DNA of 64,000 nucleotides, taken from Allofustis seminis DSM 15817. GTDB taxonomy: Bacteria; Bacillota; Bacilli; Lactobacillales; Carnobacteriaceae_A. The number at the start of each line of letters is the position of its first letter. Positions within the stretch are counted from its first letter, which is position 1. A program made the translations under genes and the position numbers. Of this stretch, positions 29,905 through 39,146 are shown piece by piece. Location: NCBI RefSeq assembly GCF_000374325.1, contig NZ_KB894084.1:1-64000 (forward strand), given 5' to 3'. A model generated the notes under the pieces. It was not told the DNA's origin. It searched no databases and saw only the letters and a program-made list of their open reading frames with translations.

Positions 29905-32900
29905 GTGGAGATTAATCAAGAATTGAAAGAAATTGGCGATTATGCTTTTCGCGACAATGCATTGAACCAGTTGGACTTAAAAAATGTGACAACTATTGGG
30001 ACTGAAGCATTTGCAAATAATAACTTGGACTCCATCGCCTGGCCAAATGTTCAAAAAGTGGGCGATCGTGCTTTTATTAACAATATTTTCTATGAAGTGA
30101 CAGCCCCTTCAACGATTGAAAGCTACGGTTCTGGTGTTTTTTCTAAAAATGAACGTTATGTTTTAATCAAAACTAGCAATCCACATATTCAAACAGAAGT
30201 TGTTAAAGATGCTTTTGGACAAGTTGTCAATCCTGTGACTGTAACGGTTGAATTTGTAGATCAAGCGACTGGCGAAAAGATTTTAGACGATCAGATAATT
30301 GGAAATGATTTCCAAAAAATTGATGGTTTAATCTTTTTGAATCAAAAAAACGCCTACACGCCAGACAAAATTACAGGATATCGTCCGATACAAGAGACGG
30401 TTGAATTTACCCCTGATACAACAGATTATAAATTAACTATAAAATATGAAAATCGTAGCATTAAACCTAAATTTAAAGTGGTCAAATCACCATTCATTGA
30501 AGCGGACGGTGACGGTTCAGAAGATGTCTTGAAATCTTTTGTAACGGCGACAGACTTGGATGGTAATGATCTTTCTGCTCAAATAAAAGTCAACCCGACG
30601 ACTGTTGACAGTTCTGTTCGAGGTCCAGTCGAGGTTACTTATCAAGTAACAGATGCAAATGGAAATACAGCGACTTTTGAACTAAAAGTGATGGTTGGAA
30701 CGAATTGGTTTGACTTTGAGCTTGGTAAGGGCTGGGTTCTGGGTGATTTTACTTATGATGGCGATAAAGTAACAGGACTTTCAGCGAGTGGTCAAGAAAA
30801 GATTAAGACCCAAAAAGAATTAATTTTACCACATTTGAATCCGCATGATGGTTCAACTACTATTCATACTGTAGCTATTAACATGGATGATGCAACTTCT
30901 TTCCGTAAGAAAGGACTAACAAGCGTAGCCGATTTTGCGGGCAATATTACAACCATTGAAGGGAAATATGATCGTTATAGCGGGTCCTACAATGCTGAAA
31001 CTGGCAGAGGAACGAGTCGGGGCGAATTTTCAAATAATAAATTAACGTCCATAGACTTAAAAGGTTTGGAATATGTCGGTAAAAGTGCATTCCAAAATAA
31101 CCAACTGGAAAAAATTACTTTTCCAAGCTTGAAAGTAATTGGTGCAAGTGCCTTTGCGGGGAACAATTTGAAAACTATTGAAGAAAATGACTTACCAAAT
31201 GTCGAAAAACTCATCGAAATTTGGAACTTCGGTAGCGGCAACAAGTTGACAAAAGTACATATGCCACGCTTGGTATCCATTGAATCGACAGGCTTTATCG
31301 ACAACCCAATTGCCGATGCCTATATGCCTAAGCTTGAAATGGTAGGACCTAATACCTTTGCTGGGAACAAGTTGACGGAAGTGACACCTAATAATTTTCC
31401 GTCCTTAAAAGTAATTGATGAAGGTGCTTTTCGCAATGGGGCTATCACGAAATTGGAATTGCCGCTGGTGGAAGATTTAGGCGATGGTTTTCGAAATAAC
31501 CCTATTACAGAAGTTGTGCCGAATTTTCCGAAGTTGAAAGTTATTCGTTCAAGTGCGCTTGCAAACAAAAATATCTCAGAAATTACTGCTCCCGTCCTAG
31601 AGAAAATCGAAAGCAATGCATTTTATAATAATCCAGGAAGTACATCTTATGCAGGAGATGTTGCAGTCTGGACAGACAATACGAATTTGACGAGTAAAGA
31701 GAATTATCTGATTAATCCAACTGAACGCGATGAAGAATTAGTATGGAAAGAGTCCGACTTCGTTTGGGATAGCAATAATCGCAATCGCGTGCTTGGGTTT
31801 TCCTCCGTTGGGAAACGAAAATTCCCTGAAATGGAACGCAAGCTGACTTTGCCTGCACGTGCACGTATTGTTGGCAAACTAGCCTTTAATAACCTCGGCT
31901 TAGTCTCTGTGATAGCACCTCATGTCGAAGAAGTAGAAGAAGGTGCATTTTTCGGGAATAACTTAACGAATATTGATGATGCCTTTTCATCTTTGAAAGT
32001 TGCTGGAGACTTATCCTTTGCGGTAAATGGCTTGACCGAGCTGTCGTTGCCAGCGCTTGAAACGACAAGTTATCGTACTTTTTTTGGTAACAAATTAACA
32101 AAATTAAACTTGCCAAATGCTTTATCTATTGGTGAAGAAGCTTTTGAGCGTAACCCGATAAAAGAGTTATATTTGCCAAAAGTAAAAGTGATTGAACAAG
32201 ATGCATTCACCTCTCACCAATTAAAAGAACTTTCTTTACCTTCTGTTGAAAGAATTGGTGTCGCAGCATTCTCTAAAGTTAACTCCCGCACGGCTGGAGC
32301 TAATCGTATGGATCCTCCTTATCCAGACCGAGTCGTTTCGGGATATGGGGCAAGTACGTTGGAAAAAGTTGACTTACCAAATGTAAAAGAAATTGGAGAT
32401 CTTGCATTTGCAGGAAACAAAATTGCAGAAATTAATATTACGCATGTTCAAACCATTCGCCGCAAAGCGTTTCATGAGAATAAAATTAGTGGTGATCTTG
32501 TACTTCCAGATGTTCAAATGATTGGTCCGAGCGCTTTTGCACGCAATGCATTAGATAATGTCCATGTAAAAGATACGCTTGCAACGTTAGATGCAACAGC
32601 ATTTGATAAAAATGTAAGTAATAACAAAGATCGCCGTCCAGTATTTGTCTTTATCGAAGGACGTGAAAATCCCCATCATTTAGAAGATGGCTACACGCAA
32701 AATGTTCGTCAACATATTATTAATCCGACCCAAGTGACGGTCAAACATGTGGACACAGAAGAAAATGAGTTGGCGGAAAGTGTTACAGAATATATCTTGA
32801 GCGAAAAAACATATTCTGCTTATCAGATTTTTAATTATGCAGCAGATAAAGAGTCAAAAGTTGCTCCAGATAATCGTCAAGAAAATGTCGTTAAATTTGT

Positions 32901-35900
32901 GTATACGAAGTTAGATTTAGATGAGAAACAGACACAAGGCATTGAGATCTGGCAAGATTACGAAACTGATTTAGATAGTGGTAACAAAAAAACACACTAC
33001 AAAATTGGAGAATTGATGACGATTCGACTATATATGGATTTGACTGGTTTCGATTCACAAATGAACAAAGGGAAACTCAAAGTCTATTTTGATCCGAAAT
33101 ATATCGATCCTGAAAGTATTAGTATGCCATCTTCTTTAAGTGTGGAACGCTATGACGTGAAAAACACTGGAATCGTTGAGATTTCATTGAAATCAATCAG
33201 TGGCGGTTTCCAATTGGAGCTACCAATTAACTGGCGCTTTAGAAAATATGTAACACCAATGAATTATCCATTTAAAGTGAATTCATTATTTGAAAATGAT
33301 GGTGAAGTCTTATCTGTTTCAAAACTGCTCACGCTTTCTGGTTATTATGATCTGCCCCGGATGGAAAAAGGCAGTCCAATCAATACCCCAAGTACAGAAA
33401 AAACAACACGCCGTCCAACAGATAATGGACCACGTATAATGGGTACGATTGAACAATTTGTAACCGATGAGAATACTTATGAATACAAAGTGGGAACGCC
33501 AAAACCAGTCCGTTATGATTTCACTATCAATGGCTTAGAACGTAATGTCGATCGTGCGATCATTACAGATACATTACCTACTTATATTGCTGTAAATAAA
33601 TCTGGCGCTTTGGAAGAAAGAGTTGCTACATTTGATCTAAAATTGAACCCAGCATGGGCATTGTCAAACGACGGAAAAACAGTATCGCAGACGGTAGATT
33701 TCCCAGCAACTGTCTATCCTAACCGATATTTTGCGCCGCTTTATTTATCATATCCTGATCTAAAAGCAGGTTACAACGTTGAAAACCACGCTCAAATTGA
33801 TTTAAGAGTTAATGATAAAGGAGCTGCTGAAAAAGATTTTACAGTTTCTGATAGCCTATCTATTTATACAGCATTTTATACAGATGTGGTGGATGCAGGC
33901 AGATTGAAATTTGAAAAGAATGCTTATGGTCGTCCACATGGCACACCATTTGATAGTTATTTCTATGATGTTCAATCAGATCGTGAAAAAACGATACCAT
34001 TTTTATTGAGAATAACATCATCTAGTTCACGCTCTGACTTAAAAGAAGTGACATTAACGGACTATAAGTTAGATGATCGACTTTATTATAGTGGTGTATC
34101 CTTCCCAAGAGATTCGCATACGGCAAATAATATTCCTGTGTCAATTGTCGCTTATCAACAGTTGGGCGATAAAATGAATCCAGCAAATGATAAGATCTTA
34201 CATGAGACCTCTGTTGAAATGTCCGAAAAGAATGAAGTGGTATTTGATGAGAGCTATGCAAAAGAGATTGATTATGTCCAAATTATTCTCCCTGAAAAAC
34301 ACAAAGTTTTTTCGGCACTTGAATTCTTGGTCAATACAAAATTAAAAGATCCAAATAAAAAACATTATATTCCAGGTGGATTAAAAAGCGATAATGTCTT
34401 CAAAAACCATGCGGTAATGTCAGGAAATCTCTATGAAGGTGGAACGGACACCGCAATCTCTAAACGTGGGGACGTGGTTGAAGAGCAATCAGGCGTATTG
34501 ATTAGTAAATATGATGAAGCATGGGATAATCTGGCAGGTAACCTTATATGGGGTGTTCGCGATCAGGTTAGCATTCGTGAATATCAGCAGCAAGCAAGTG
34601 TTCGCAAAACACAAACTTACTCTAGCTCGAAAATGTTATTCCCTGGAGATAAAGGCAGCTACAATTTATCGGTCGTTCCTCATGCAAAAAGTGTGAATGG
34701 TCATGGTGAAGTTATTGACCAATCAGGCGAAAATTATCATGATTTTGAAATGGTCGATTTATTGCCAAAAGGTATCATACCAACCAAAGTCACTTTAAAT
34801 AATGACTTTATACGTGCTGGCGGAAGTTGGACCTTAGAAGCTAATTATAATGGAACAGGACGTGAGGCTCTCGTCTTTAAAGGAGCAGAAATTCCAGGAA
34901 ACATTCGCAGTATCGCCACTATTGATACAGAAATTGATTATGATGTTGAAGAAGGCTACATTAAAAATGAAGTCTATTGGAATTACACGAATGATGCCAT
35001 TGAAAAAGTTGGCTATAAAAAAGCGTTGCCAGGAACTGACAACGAATGGCTCTATGATGATGCAACAATTCGCGTTCAAAAAGCGAGTGAAATGTCTGCA
35101 AGAAAATCAATTCGTAAAGCTGGCGAGTTAATGTGGATGTCAACGGGCATCCAAACGCAGTCCGAAGAGGCATTTGATTATCGCTTATCACTTTATAACA
35201 ATCGCAATACGCCTAGAAAAGAGATTGATGTCGTTGACGTATTGCCTTATGTAGGAGATCAAAGTATCCAAGAGCTTAATATTGGCACTGGTAAACGCGC
35301 ACCACGTGAAAGCGAATTTGAAAATAGCTTGGATTTAGACCGTACAATAGAAGTCCCTGATGGTTATGAAGTGCTTTATTGGAATAGTGATACGCCAATG
35401 AATTATCAAGGAAAAGCAGCTGATGAAACATTTGCTAATTTAAATTGGCCAACAACACCAGCGAAGAATACGCGTGCTATCCGCATTCGTGCAAAAGAAA
35501 ATATCGAACTTGCACCAAATAGCTCCTTACACGTGATTATTCCGATGAAAGCACCAAAAAATACGGTGGCTAATGATTTTGATCGCTCAGGACAGCGTGC
35601 TTATAACACCTTTGTTCGCAAGGATGCCCACACGGTGCGCTTTGTTGAACCAAACCGTGTTTACAATGAATTGGGCTATCCACGAGGCAGCATCAGCTTC
35701 AATAAATATGGACATGAAGGCAAACATATTGCTACACAAGACTTAGAAAAACTTGAGGGTGCAATATTTGAACTATATACGGAAGATGGCGAGCTTGTGG
35801 GTAGCGCTACATCAGATGCTAAGGGACATGTACGTTTTGACGATTTAGATATCAAAAAAACTTATACCTTGAAAGAAGCAAAAGCACCTGAAGGGTATCA

Positions 35901-37668
35901 ACTTTCTAAAAAAACATTTGAAATTACTTATGAAGATTTCAAGAAAACCTTTAAGCAAACGCAAACCTTCGATTATCACTTAACGGATGCACAAGAACAA
36001 GATGTGGTGAACATCAAGCCAATTTATGGCACCTTAAAACTTGAAAAAGTAAATGGGGAAAATAAACCGCTAGAAAATGTTCGCTTCCATCTTGTGGGTC
36101 GTGATGATGCGGATCGTGTAATTTATGATAAAGAGCATTTTACAGATCGCAAAGGTCAAGTTAGCGTTAATCAGTTACCAGAAGGAAAATATACCCTGAC
36201 AGAAGTAAAAGATGAGAATCGAACGGGATATGTACCAGCTGAGCCGAGAGAATTCGTTATTGATAAGACGCATCGTGCTATTGAATATCTTGGTGATCAA
36301 GCGATTGTCAACCGCAATGTTCAATTGATCATCAACAAAGTGGAAGTGGCAGCTGATTTCGATCTGACAACTTCATTAAAAGATTTTACGAATTTTGGAT
36401 TGAAGAAATTGGATGGCTATCGCTTCGTGATTACTGAAGTCGCAAATCCGACCCGTCAGATCACAACTGGACCGACTGTAAAAGGGGTCATAAAAGTTGA
36501 AGGCTTGAAAGTTAATACCTTATATGAGATTGAAGAACAAAAACAAACCGCCGATCCAATGCATGCACATAACCCAAATAAATATCGCTTTATGATTAAT
36601 GATCGTGGTGTGCTCTTAGCTGAGGATGGTAGCGAGTTTAGACAAAACATTGTCAATTTCCCGAATGCGAAGAAAGAGTTGAAAGGTCGTATTCAAGTCA
36701 TAAAAGTAGATAACGCGGATCGTCCACTTGAAGGTGCCGTCTTTGGACTCTACGATATGAATGATGAACTTCTTCGTGAGGCAACGACAACATTGAATGC
36801 TGATGGAAAAGCACAAGTCATCTTTGATGAATTGACAGCGGGTACCTATAAAGTGAAAGAAATACGTGCTCCGAAAGGATATGTCAAATCAGAGACCGTT
36901 CAAACCGTTGTTATTCCAAAATCAATTTATGATGAGATGATGTATGATCCAACGGTAGATACTTCGGGAGATACATTTATCAAAACGGTGGGATTCACCT
37001 ATCATAACCAACCATTTGAACTAGAGATCGTAAAAGGCGATACATTCAAAGAAAATGTTACGATAAGTTATGCAGAAGATTTTATTAAAGAAAATCCAGA
37101 ATATCGTTATCGCCGCAAAGGTAATGAATTTGTCGATATTTATCTTCCACTTGAAGGTGTTGAATTTGAACTTTATCAAGATGCAGGAAATCAAACGCTA
37201 CAATTCGTACAAACATTGACGACCGATGCAGAAGGACATCTTCCTGTAGCTGATGTTGAGTGGAATCAGAACACTAATTATATTCTTATCGAAACTAAAG
37301 CTAAATCAGGTTATAAATTAGATAAGACACCAATTGAGTTGAATTTAAGAAATCTCTCTAAGTTAGAAACTTTTGATGGAACAATTTATCGCTATAAAGA
37401 GAATACACCTGAACGTGGACGTATTATTATTTCTAAATATGATCAAGACAATCGTCAGATCTTATCAGGTGCCAAATTTGGTCTTTATGAAAAAGGCAAC
37501 TTAGAGCGTCCGCTTCAAGTTGCGACTACGAATCAATCGGGTTATATTGAATTCAAAGATTTGAAATTGAAATCCGATAATTATTCTGGTGAATATGTTG
37601 TCAAAGAAATCCAGTCACCTAAAGGATATCAACTGCTTAACCAATCATTTCAGTGTTGTACTGAATGA
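29905..37668 (+). CDS. Central fragment of the giant adhesin (open frame of 2587 codons)
   Basis: The uninterrupted middle of the adhesin, out of frame with both ends. The first ATG of this frame is given, but homology runs upstream to about 29735 (SKDQTISKLEIPDD...). It holds all LRR_5 repeats with the AFxxNxL pattern (for example GAFFGNNLT), the MucBP-like and Ig-like domains and the SpaA domains, recognisable by motifs such as LKEAKAPEGYQL and VKEIRAPKGY. On its own it lacks both signal peptide and LPXTG motif, so it would not reach the wall unless the frame is restored. The last nine residues are out-of-frame sequence. Confidence 0.75.
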   Translation: MEINQELKEIGDYAFRDNALNQLDLKNVTTIGTEAFANNNLDSIAWPNVQKVGDRAFINNIFYEVTAPSTIESYGSGVFSKNERYVLIKTSNPHIQTEVVKDAFGQVVNPVTVTVEFVDQATGEKILDDQIIGNDFQKIDGLIFLNQKNAYTPDKITGYRPIQETVEFTPDTTDYKLTIKYENRSIKPKFKVVKSPFIEADGDGSEDVLKSFVTATDLDGNDLSAQIKVNPTTVDSSVRGPVEVTYQVTDANGNTATFELKVMVGTNWFDFELGKGWVLGDFTYDGDKVTGLSASGQEKIKTQKELILPHLNPHDGSTTIHTVAINMDDATSFRKKGLTSVADFAGNITTIEGKYDRYSGSYNAETGRGTSRGEFSNNKLTSIDLKGLEYVGKSAFQNNQLEKITFPSLKVIGASAFAGNNLKTIEENDLPNVEKLIEIWNFGSGNKLTKVHMPRLVSIESTGFIDNPIADAYMPKLEMVGPNTFAGNKLTEVTPNNFPSLKVIDEGAFRNGAITKLELPLVEDLGDGFRNNPITEVVPNFPKLKVIRSSALANKNISEITAPVLEKIESNAFYNNPGSTSYAGDVAVWTDNTNLTSKENYLINPTERDEELVWKESDFVWDSNNRNRVLGFSSVGKRKFPEMERKLTLPARARIVGKLAFNNLGLVSVIAPHVEEVEEGAFFGNNLTNIDDAFSSLKVAGDLSFAVNGLTELSLPALETTSYRTFFGNKLTKLNLPNALSIGEEAFERNPIKELYLPKVKVIEQDAFTSHQLKELSLPSVERIGVAAFSKVNSRTAGANRMDPPYPDRVVSGYGASTLEKVDLPNVKEIGDLAFAGNKIAEINITHVQTIRRKAFHENKISGDLVLPDVQMIGPSAFARNALDNVHVKDTLATLDATAFDKNVSNNKDRRPVFVFIEGRENPHHLEDGYTQNVRQHIINPTQVTVKHVDTEENELAESVTEYILSEKTYSAYQIFNYAADKESKVAPDNRQENVVKFVYTKLDLDEKQTQGIEIWQDYETDLDSGNKKTHYKIGELMTIRLYMDLTGFDSQMNKGKLKVYFDPKYIDPESISMPSSLSVERYDVKNTGIVEISLKSISGGFQLELPINWRFRKYVTPMNYPFKVNSLFENDGEVLSVSKLLTLSGYYDLPRMEKGSPINTPSTEKTTRRPTDNGPRIMGTIEQFVTDENTYEYKVGTPKPVRYDFTINGLERNVDRAIITDTLPTYIAVNKSGALEERVATFDLKLNPAWALSNDGKTVSQTVDFPATVYPNRYFAPLYLSYPDLKAGYNVENHAQIDLRVNDKGAAEKDFTVSDSLSIYTAFYTDVVDAGRLKFEKNAYGRPHGTPFDSYFYDVQSDREKTIPFLLRITSSSSRSDLKEVTLTDYKLDDRLYYSGVSFPRDSHTANNIPVSIVAYQQLGDKMNPANDKILHETSVEMSEKNEVVFDESYAKEIDYVQIILPEKHKVFSALEFLVNTKLKDPNKKHYIPGGLKSDNVFKNHAVMSGNLYEGGTDTAISKRGDVVEEQSGVLISKYDEAWDNLAGNLIWGVRDQVSIREYQQQASVRKTQTYSSSKMLFPGDKGSYNLSVVPHAKSVNGHGEVIDQSGENYHDFEMVDLLPKGIIPTKVTLNNDFIRAGGSWTLEANYNGTGREALVFKGAEIPGNIRSIATIDTEIDYDVEEGYIKNEVYWNYTNDAIEKVGYKKALPGTDNEWLYDDATIRVQKASEMSARKSIRKAGELMWMSTGIQTQSEEAFDYRLSLYNNRNTPRKEIDVVDVLPYVGDQSIQELNIGTGKRAPRESEFENSLDLDRTIEVPDGYEVLYWNSDTPMNYQGKAADETFANLNWPTTPAKNTRAIRIRAKENIELAPNSSLHVIIPMKAPKNTVANDFDRSGQRAYNTFVRKDAHTVRFVEPNRVYNELGYPRGSISFNKYGHEGKHIATQDLEKLEGAIFELYTEDGELVGSATSDAKGHVRFDDLDIKKTYTLKEAKAPEGYQLSKKTFEITYEDFKKTFKQTQTFDYHLTDAQEQDVVNIKPIYGTLKLEKVNGENKPLENVRFHLVGRDDADRVIYDKEHFTDRKGQVSVNQLPEGKYTLTEVKDENRTGYVPAEPREFVIDKTHRAIEYLGDQAIVNRNVQLIINKVEVAADFDLTTSLKDFTNFGLKKLDGYRFVITEVANPTRQITTGPTVKGVIKVEGLKVNTLYEIEEQKQTADPMHAHNPNKYRFMINDRGVLLAEDGSEFRQNIVNFPNAKKELKGRIQVIKVDNADRPLEGAVFGLYDMNDELLREATTTLNADGKAQVIFDELTAGTYKVKEIRAPKGYVKSETVQTVVIPKSIYDEMMYDPTVDTSGDTFIKTVGFTYHNQPFELEIVKGDTFKENVTISYAEDFIKENPEYRYRRKGNEFVDIYLPLEGVEFELYQDAGNQTLQFVQTLTTDAEGHLPVADVEWNQNTNYILIETKAKSGYKLDKTPIELNLRNLSKLETFDGTIYRYKENTPERGRIIISKYDQDNRQILSGAKFGLYEKGNLERPLQVATTNQSGYIEFKDLKLKSDNYSGEYVVKEIQSPKGYQLLNQSFQCCTE

Positions 37669-38716
37669 AAATAAAGCAAGTCATACCTTTATTGTCAATA
37701 ATCCACACTTACGCAAAATAACAATTCAAAAAGAATGGATTGGAAAAACAGGACAATCAGCAAGCTTTAAATTACTAGCTGATGGACGACCAGCAATAGA
37801 TGCTGATGGAAAAGAAGTAGGTACCATTACTATAACGGCAGCCAATCGTTGGAAAGCAACAATTGATAACTTGCCGAAAGTAAATGACAGTGGAGAAGAA
37901 ATTGTCTATACTCTGGAAGAGCTACCAATTGCAGGCTTCCAAGCACAAGTGTCTGGAGATGCTGATACAGGCTTTATTGTACGAAATTATAGCACTGAAA
38001 AAGTAGCCATTAATGGAACTAAGACGTGGAACGATGCCGACAACCAAGACGGTATCCGTCCACAAGAGATTAGGGTCAAGCTACTTGCGGATGGAAAAGT
38101 TGTTAAAGAGCAGAAAGTAACGGCAGCTGATCATTGGGCCTATCAATTTGATAATTTACCAAAATTCAAAGATGGCAAAGTGATTACCTATTCGATCGAA
38201 GAAGTCGATGTTAAAGGTTATAAAGCGGAAGTTGATGGATTTAACATTACGAATACGCATCTTCCAGAAACAACGAAAGTTACTGGAACTAAGACATGGA
38301 ACGATGCCGACAACCAAGACGGTATCCGTCCACAAGAGATTATGGTCAAATTGCTTGCAGATGGAAAAGTTGTCAAAGAACAGAAAGTAACAGCTGAAAT
38401 GAAATGGGAATTTACATTCGATCACTTACCAAAATTCAATAATGGTAAACGGATTGAATATACAATTCAAGAAGAAGCTGTCGCTGGTTATACGACAACT
38501 GTTCATGGAAATATGACCGAAGGATTTGTTATTACAAACCACCACAAACCGCATACACCACCTACAACAGGTAAGCCACCAAAAGAACCTAAAGGTCACT
38601 TACCAAAAACAGGTGCAATAAGATCACATCTCTTAATGGCGATCTTAGCAGTTGGAATAGGTGTAGGATTAGTTGCTTCAGCATTTAAAAAAGAAGAGAC
38701 ACTTATTGTAGAATAA
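37589..38716 (+). CDS. C-terminal fragment of the giant adhesin (Cna-B repeats and LPXTG)
   Basis: This frame rejoins the adhesin after the downstream indel; genuine homology begins near 37645 with SFSVVLNENKASHTF. It holds three Cna-B domains, each with a K-x-W start (ITIQKEWIG, INGTKTWND, VTGTKTWND), a proline-rich wall-spanning stretch (HKPHTPPTTGKPPKEPKG), LPKTG at 38600-38614, a hydrophobic segment and a lysine-containing tail. The Lys near each domain start and the Glu in YTLEE, YSIEE and YTIQEE are candidates for intramolecular isopeptide bonds. No start codon here has a good ribosome site, so it probably depends on upstream translation. Confidence 0.7.
   Translation: MNMLSKKSSHLKDINCLTNHFSVVLNENKASHTFIVNNPHLRKITIQKEWIGKTGQSASFKLLADGRPAIDADGKEVGTITITAANRWKATIDNLPKVNDSGEEIVYTLEELPIAGFQAQVSGDADTGFIVRNYSTEKVAINGTKTWNDADNQDGIRPQEIRVKLLADGKVVKEQKVTAADHWAYQFDNLPKFKDGKVITYSIEEVDVKGYKAEVDGFNITNTHLPETTKVTGTKTWNDADNQDGIRPQEIMVKLLADGKVVKEQKVTAEMKWEFTFDHLPKFNNGKRIEYTIQEEAVAGYTTTVHGNMTEGFVITNHHKPHTPPTTGKPPKEPKGHLPKTGAIRSHLLMAILAVGIGVGLVASAFKKEETLIVE
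38014..38394 (+). repeat. Two near-identical Cna-B coding repeats, 270-bp period
   Basis: Copies begin at 38014 and 38284. The first roughly 108 bases of each copy (TGGAACTAAGAC...CAGAAAGTAAC) differ at only a handful of positions, whereas the rest of each 90-residue unit has diverged. The pattern fits a recent partial duplication or gene conversion within the adhesin. Confidence 0.85.
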
Positions 38717-38719
38717 TTT

Positions 38720-38753
38720 AAAAAGAGCTGTTGAATAAACAGCTCTTTTTTAT
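38720..38753 (+). terminator. Terminator after the adhesin gene
   Basis: The stem AAAAGAGCTGTT/AACAGCTCTTTT is perfect, with loop GAATA and a T6 run, a few bases after the stop codon. Confidence 0.93.
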
Positions 38754-38855
38754 TTTTGGATGATGAGAGACTTATATCTTCTCATAAGTTTGAGAAGTGT
38801 TAATCTATAAAAAAGCATTTGCCTAAAAAATAACATTTGAATCGGTGCTTAGGTC

Positions 38856-38884
38856 TTGACAGTGCATATAGAATTCACTATAAT
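38856..38884 (+). promoter_or_regulatory. Consensus sigma-A promoter of rpoB-rpoC
   Basis: TTGACA, exactly 17 bases, TATAAT: a perfect consensus promoter. Transcription would start near 38891, leaving a leader of about 255 nt before rpoB. Confidence 0.9.
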
Positions 38885-38890
38885 TAATAG

Positions 38891-39012
38891 ACGCTATGAA
38901 AGTACGTAGGTAAGGATTGACGCAAAGGCTATTGTTGCACTATTATCCAACAAGGCTCGTAGAGAAACAAAAGAAATGTGAACATGAATCACACGTCTTT
39001 TGTATTTTTTTT
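38891..39012 (+). promoter_or_regulatory. rpoB leader with intrinsic terminator (candidate Lacto-rpoB-type element)
   Basis: The leader has a hairpin, TTGTTG/CAACAA, near 38931-38956. A full intrinsic terminator follows: CAAAAGA/TCTTTTG outside and TGTGA/TCACA inside, ending in T8 at 39005-39012. Because it lies between the only visible promoter and rpoB, it should act as an attenuator. A conserved RNA called Lacto-rpoB is known upstream of rpoB in Lactobacillales; I suggest this is a member, from position rather than a motif search. Confidence 0.55.
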
Positions 39013-39035
39013 GCTTAAAATAGGGCGAAAATGTT

Positions 39036-39079
39036 CTTTGTTAGAAATTTGTAATGATGGTAATAAATTTGTAACAAAG
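39036..39079 (+). other. Second long hairpin in the rpoB leader
   Basis: CTTTGTTAGAAATTT pairs with AAATTTGTAACAAAG over 14 of 15 positions, with a 14-base loop. It lacks a T tract. It lies between the leader terminator and the rpoB ribosome site. Confidence 0.7.
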
Positions 39080-39146
39080 AGAGACCGTTAATTTTTCTTA
39101 TGATACTGCCAATTTTGTAGCTAAATTTCAACGAGAGGTGAATAGA

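Larger units (their letters stand above)
29576..38716 (+). pseudogene. Giant BspA-like/SpaA/Cna-B LPXTG surface adhesin, interrupted by two cancelling single-base indels
   Basis: The intended product is about 3046 aa, a sortase-anchored wall protein. Order: signal peptide (1-30); LRR_5/BspA repeats (about 45-185); MucBP-like domain (220-292); Ig-like domain (296-372); two more LRR_5 blocks (376-710, 723-1022); a second MucBP-like domain (1052-1118); a long region with DUF11-like beta domains (to about 2035); several SpaA-type domains (2039-2690); three Cna-B domains (2713-2993); then LPKTG near 3009, a membrane segment and a charged tail. From the GTG (after AAAAGGG) the frame stops at codon 62, because TTTT at 29731 should be five T. 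The frame returns near 37645, where TTT should be TT. Confidence 0.88.

Noticed and set aside
35000-35200. Minus-strand and alternative-frame ORFs inside the adhesin, rpoB, rpoC and ribosomal genes
   Set aside because: They are shadows of the coding frames: no ribosome sites, no homology and basic or low-complexity composition.
29576-38716. Classical phase variation of the adhesin
   Set aside because: The tracts are only three and four T; slipped-strand switching normally needs longer runs, so this is left only as a weak possibility.
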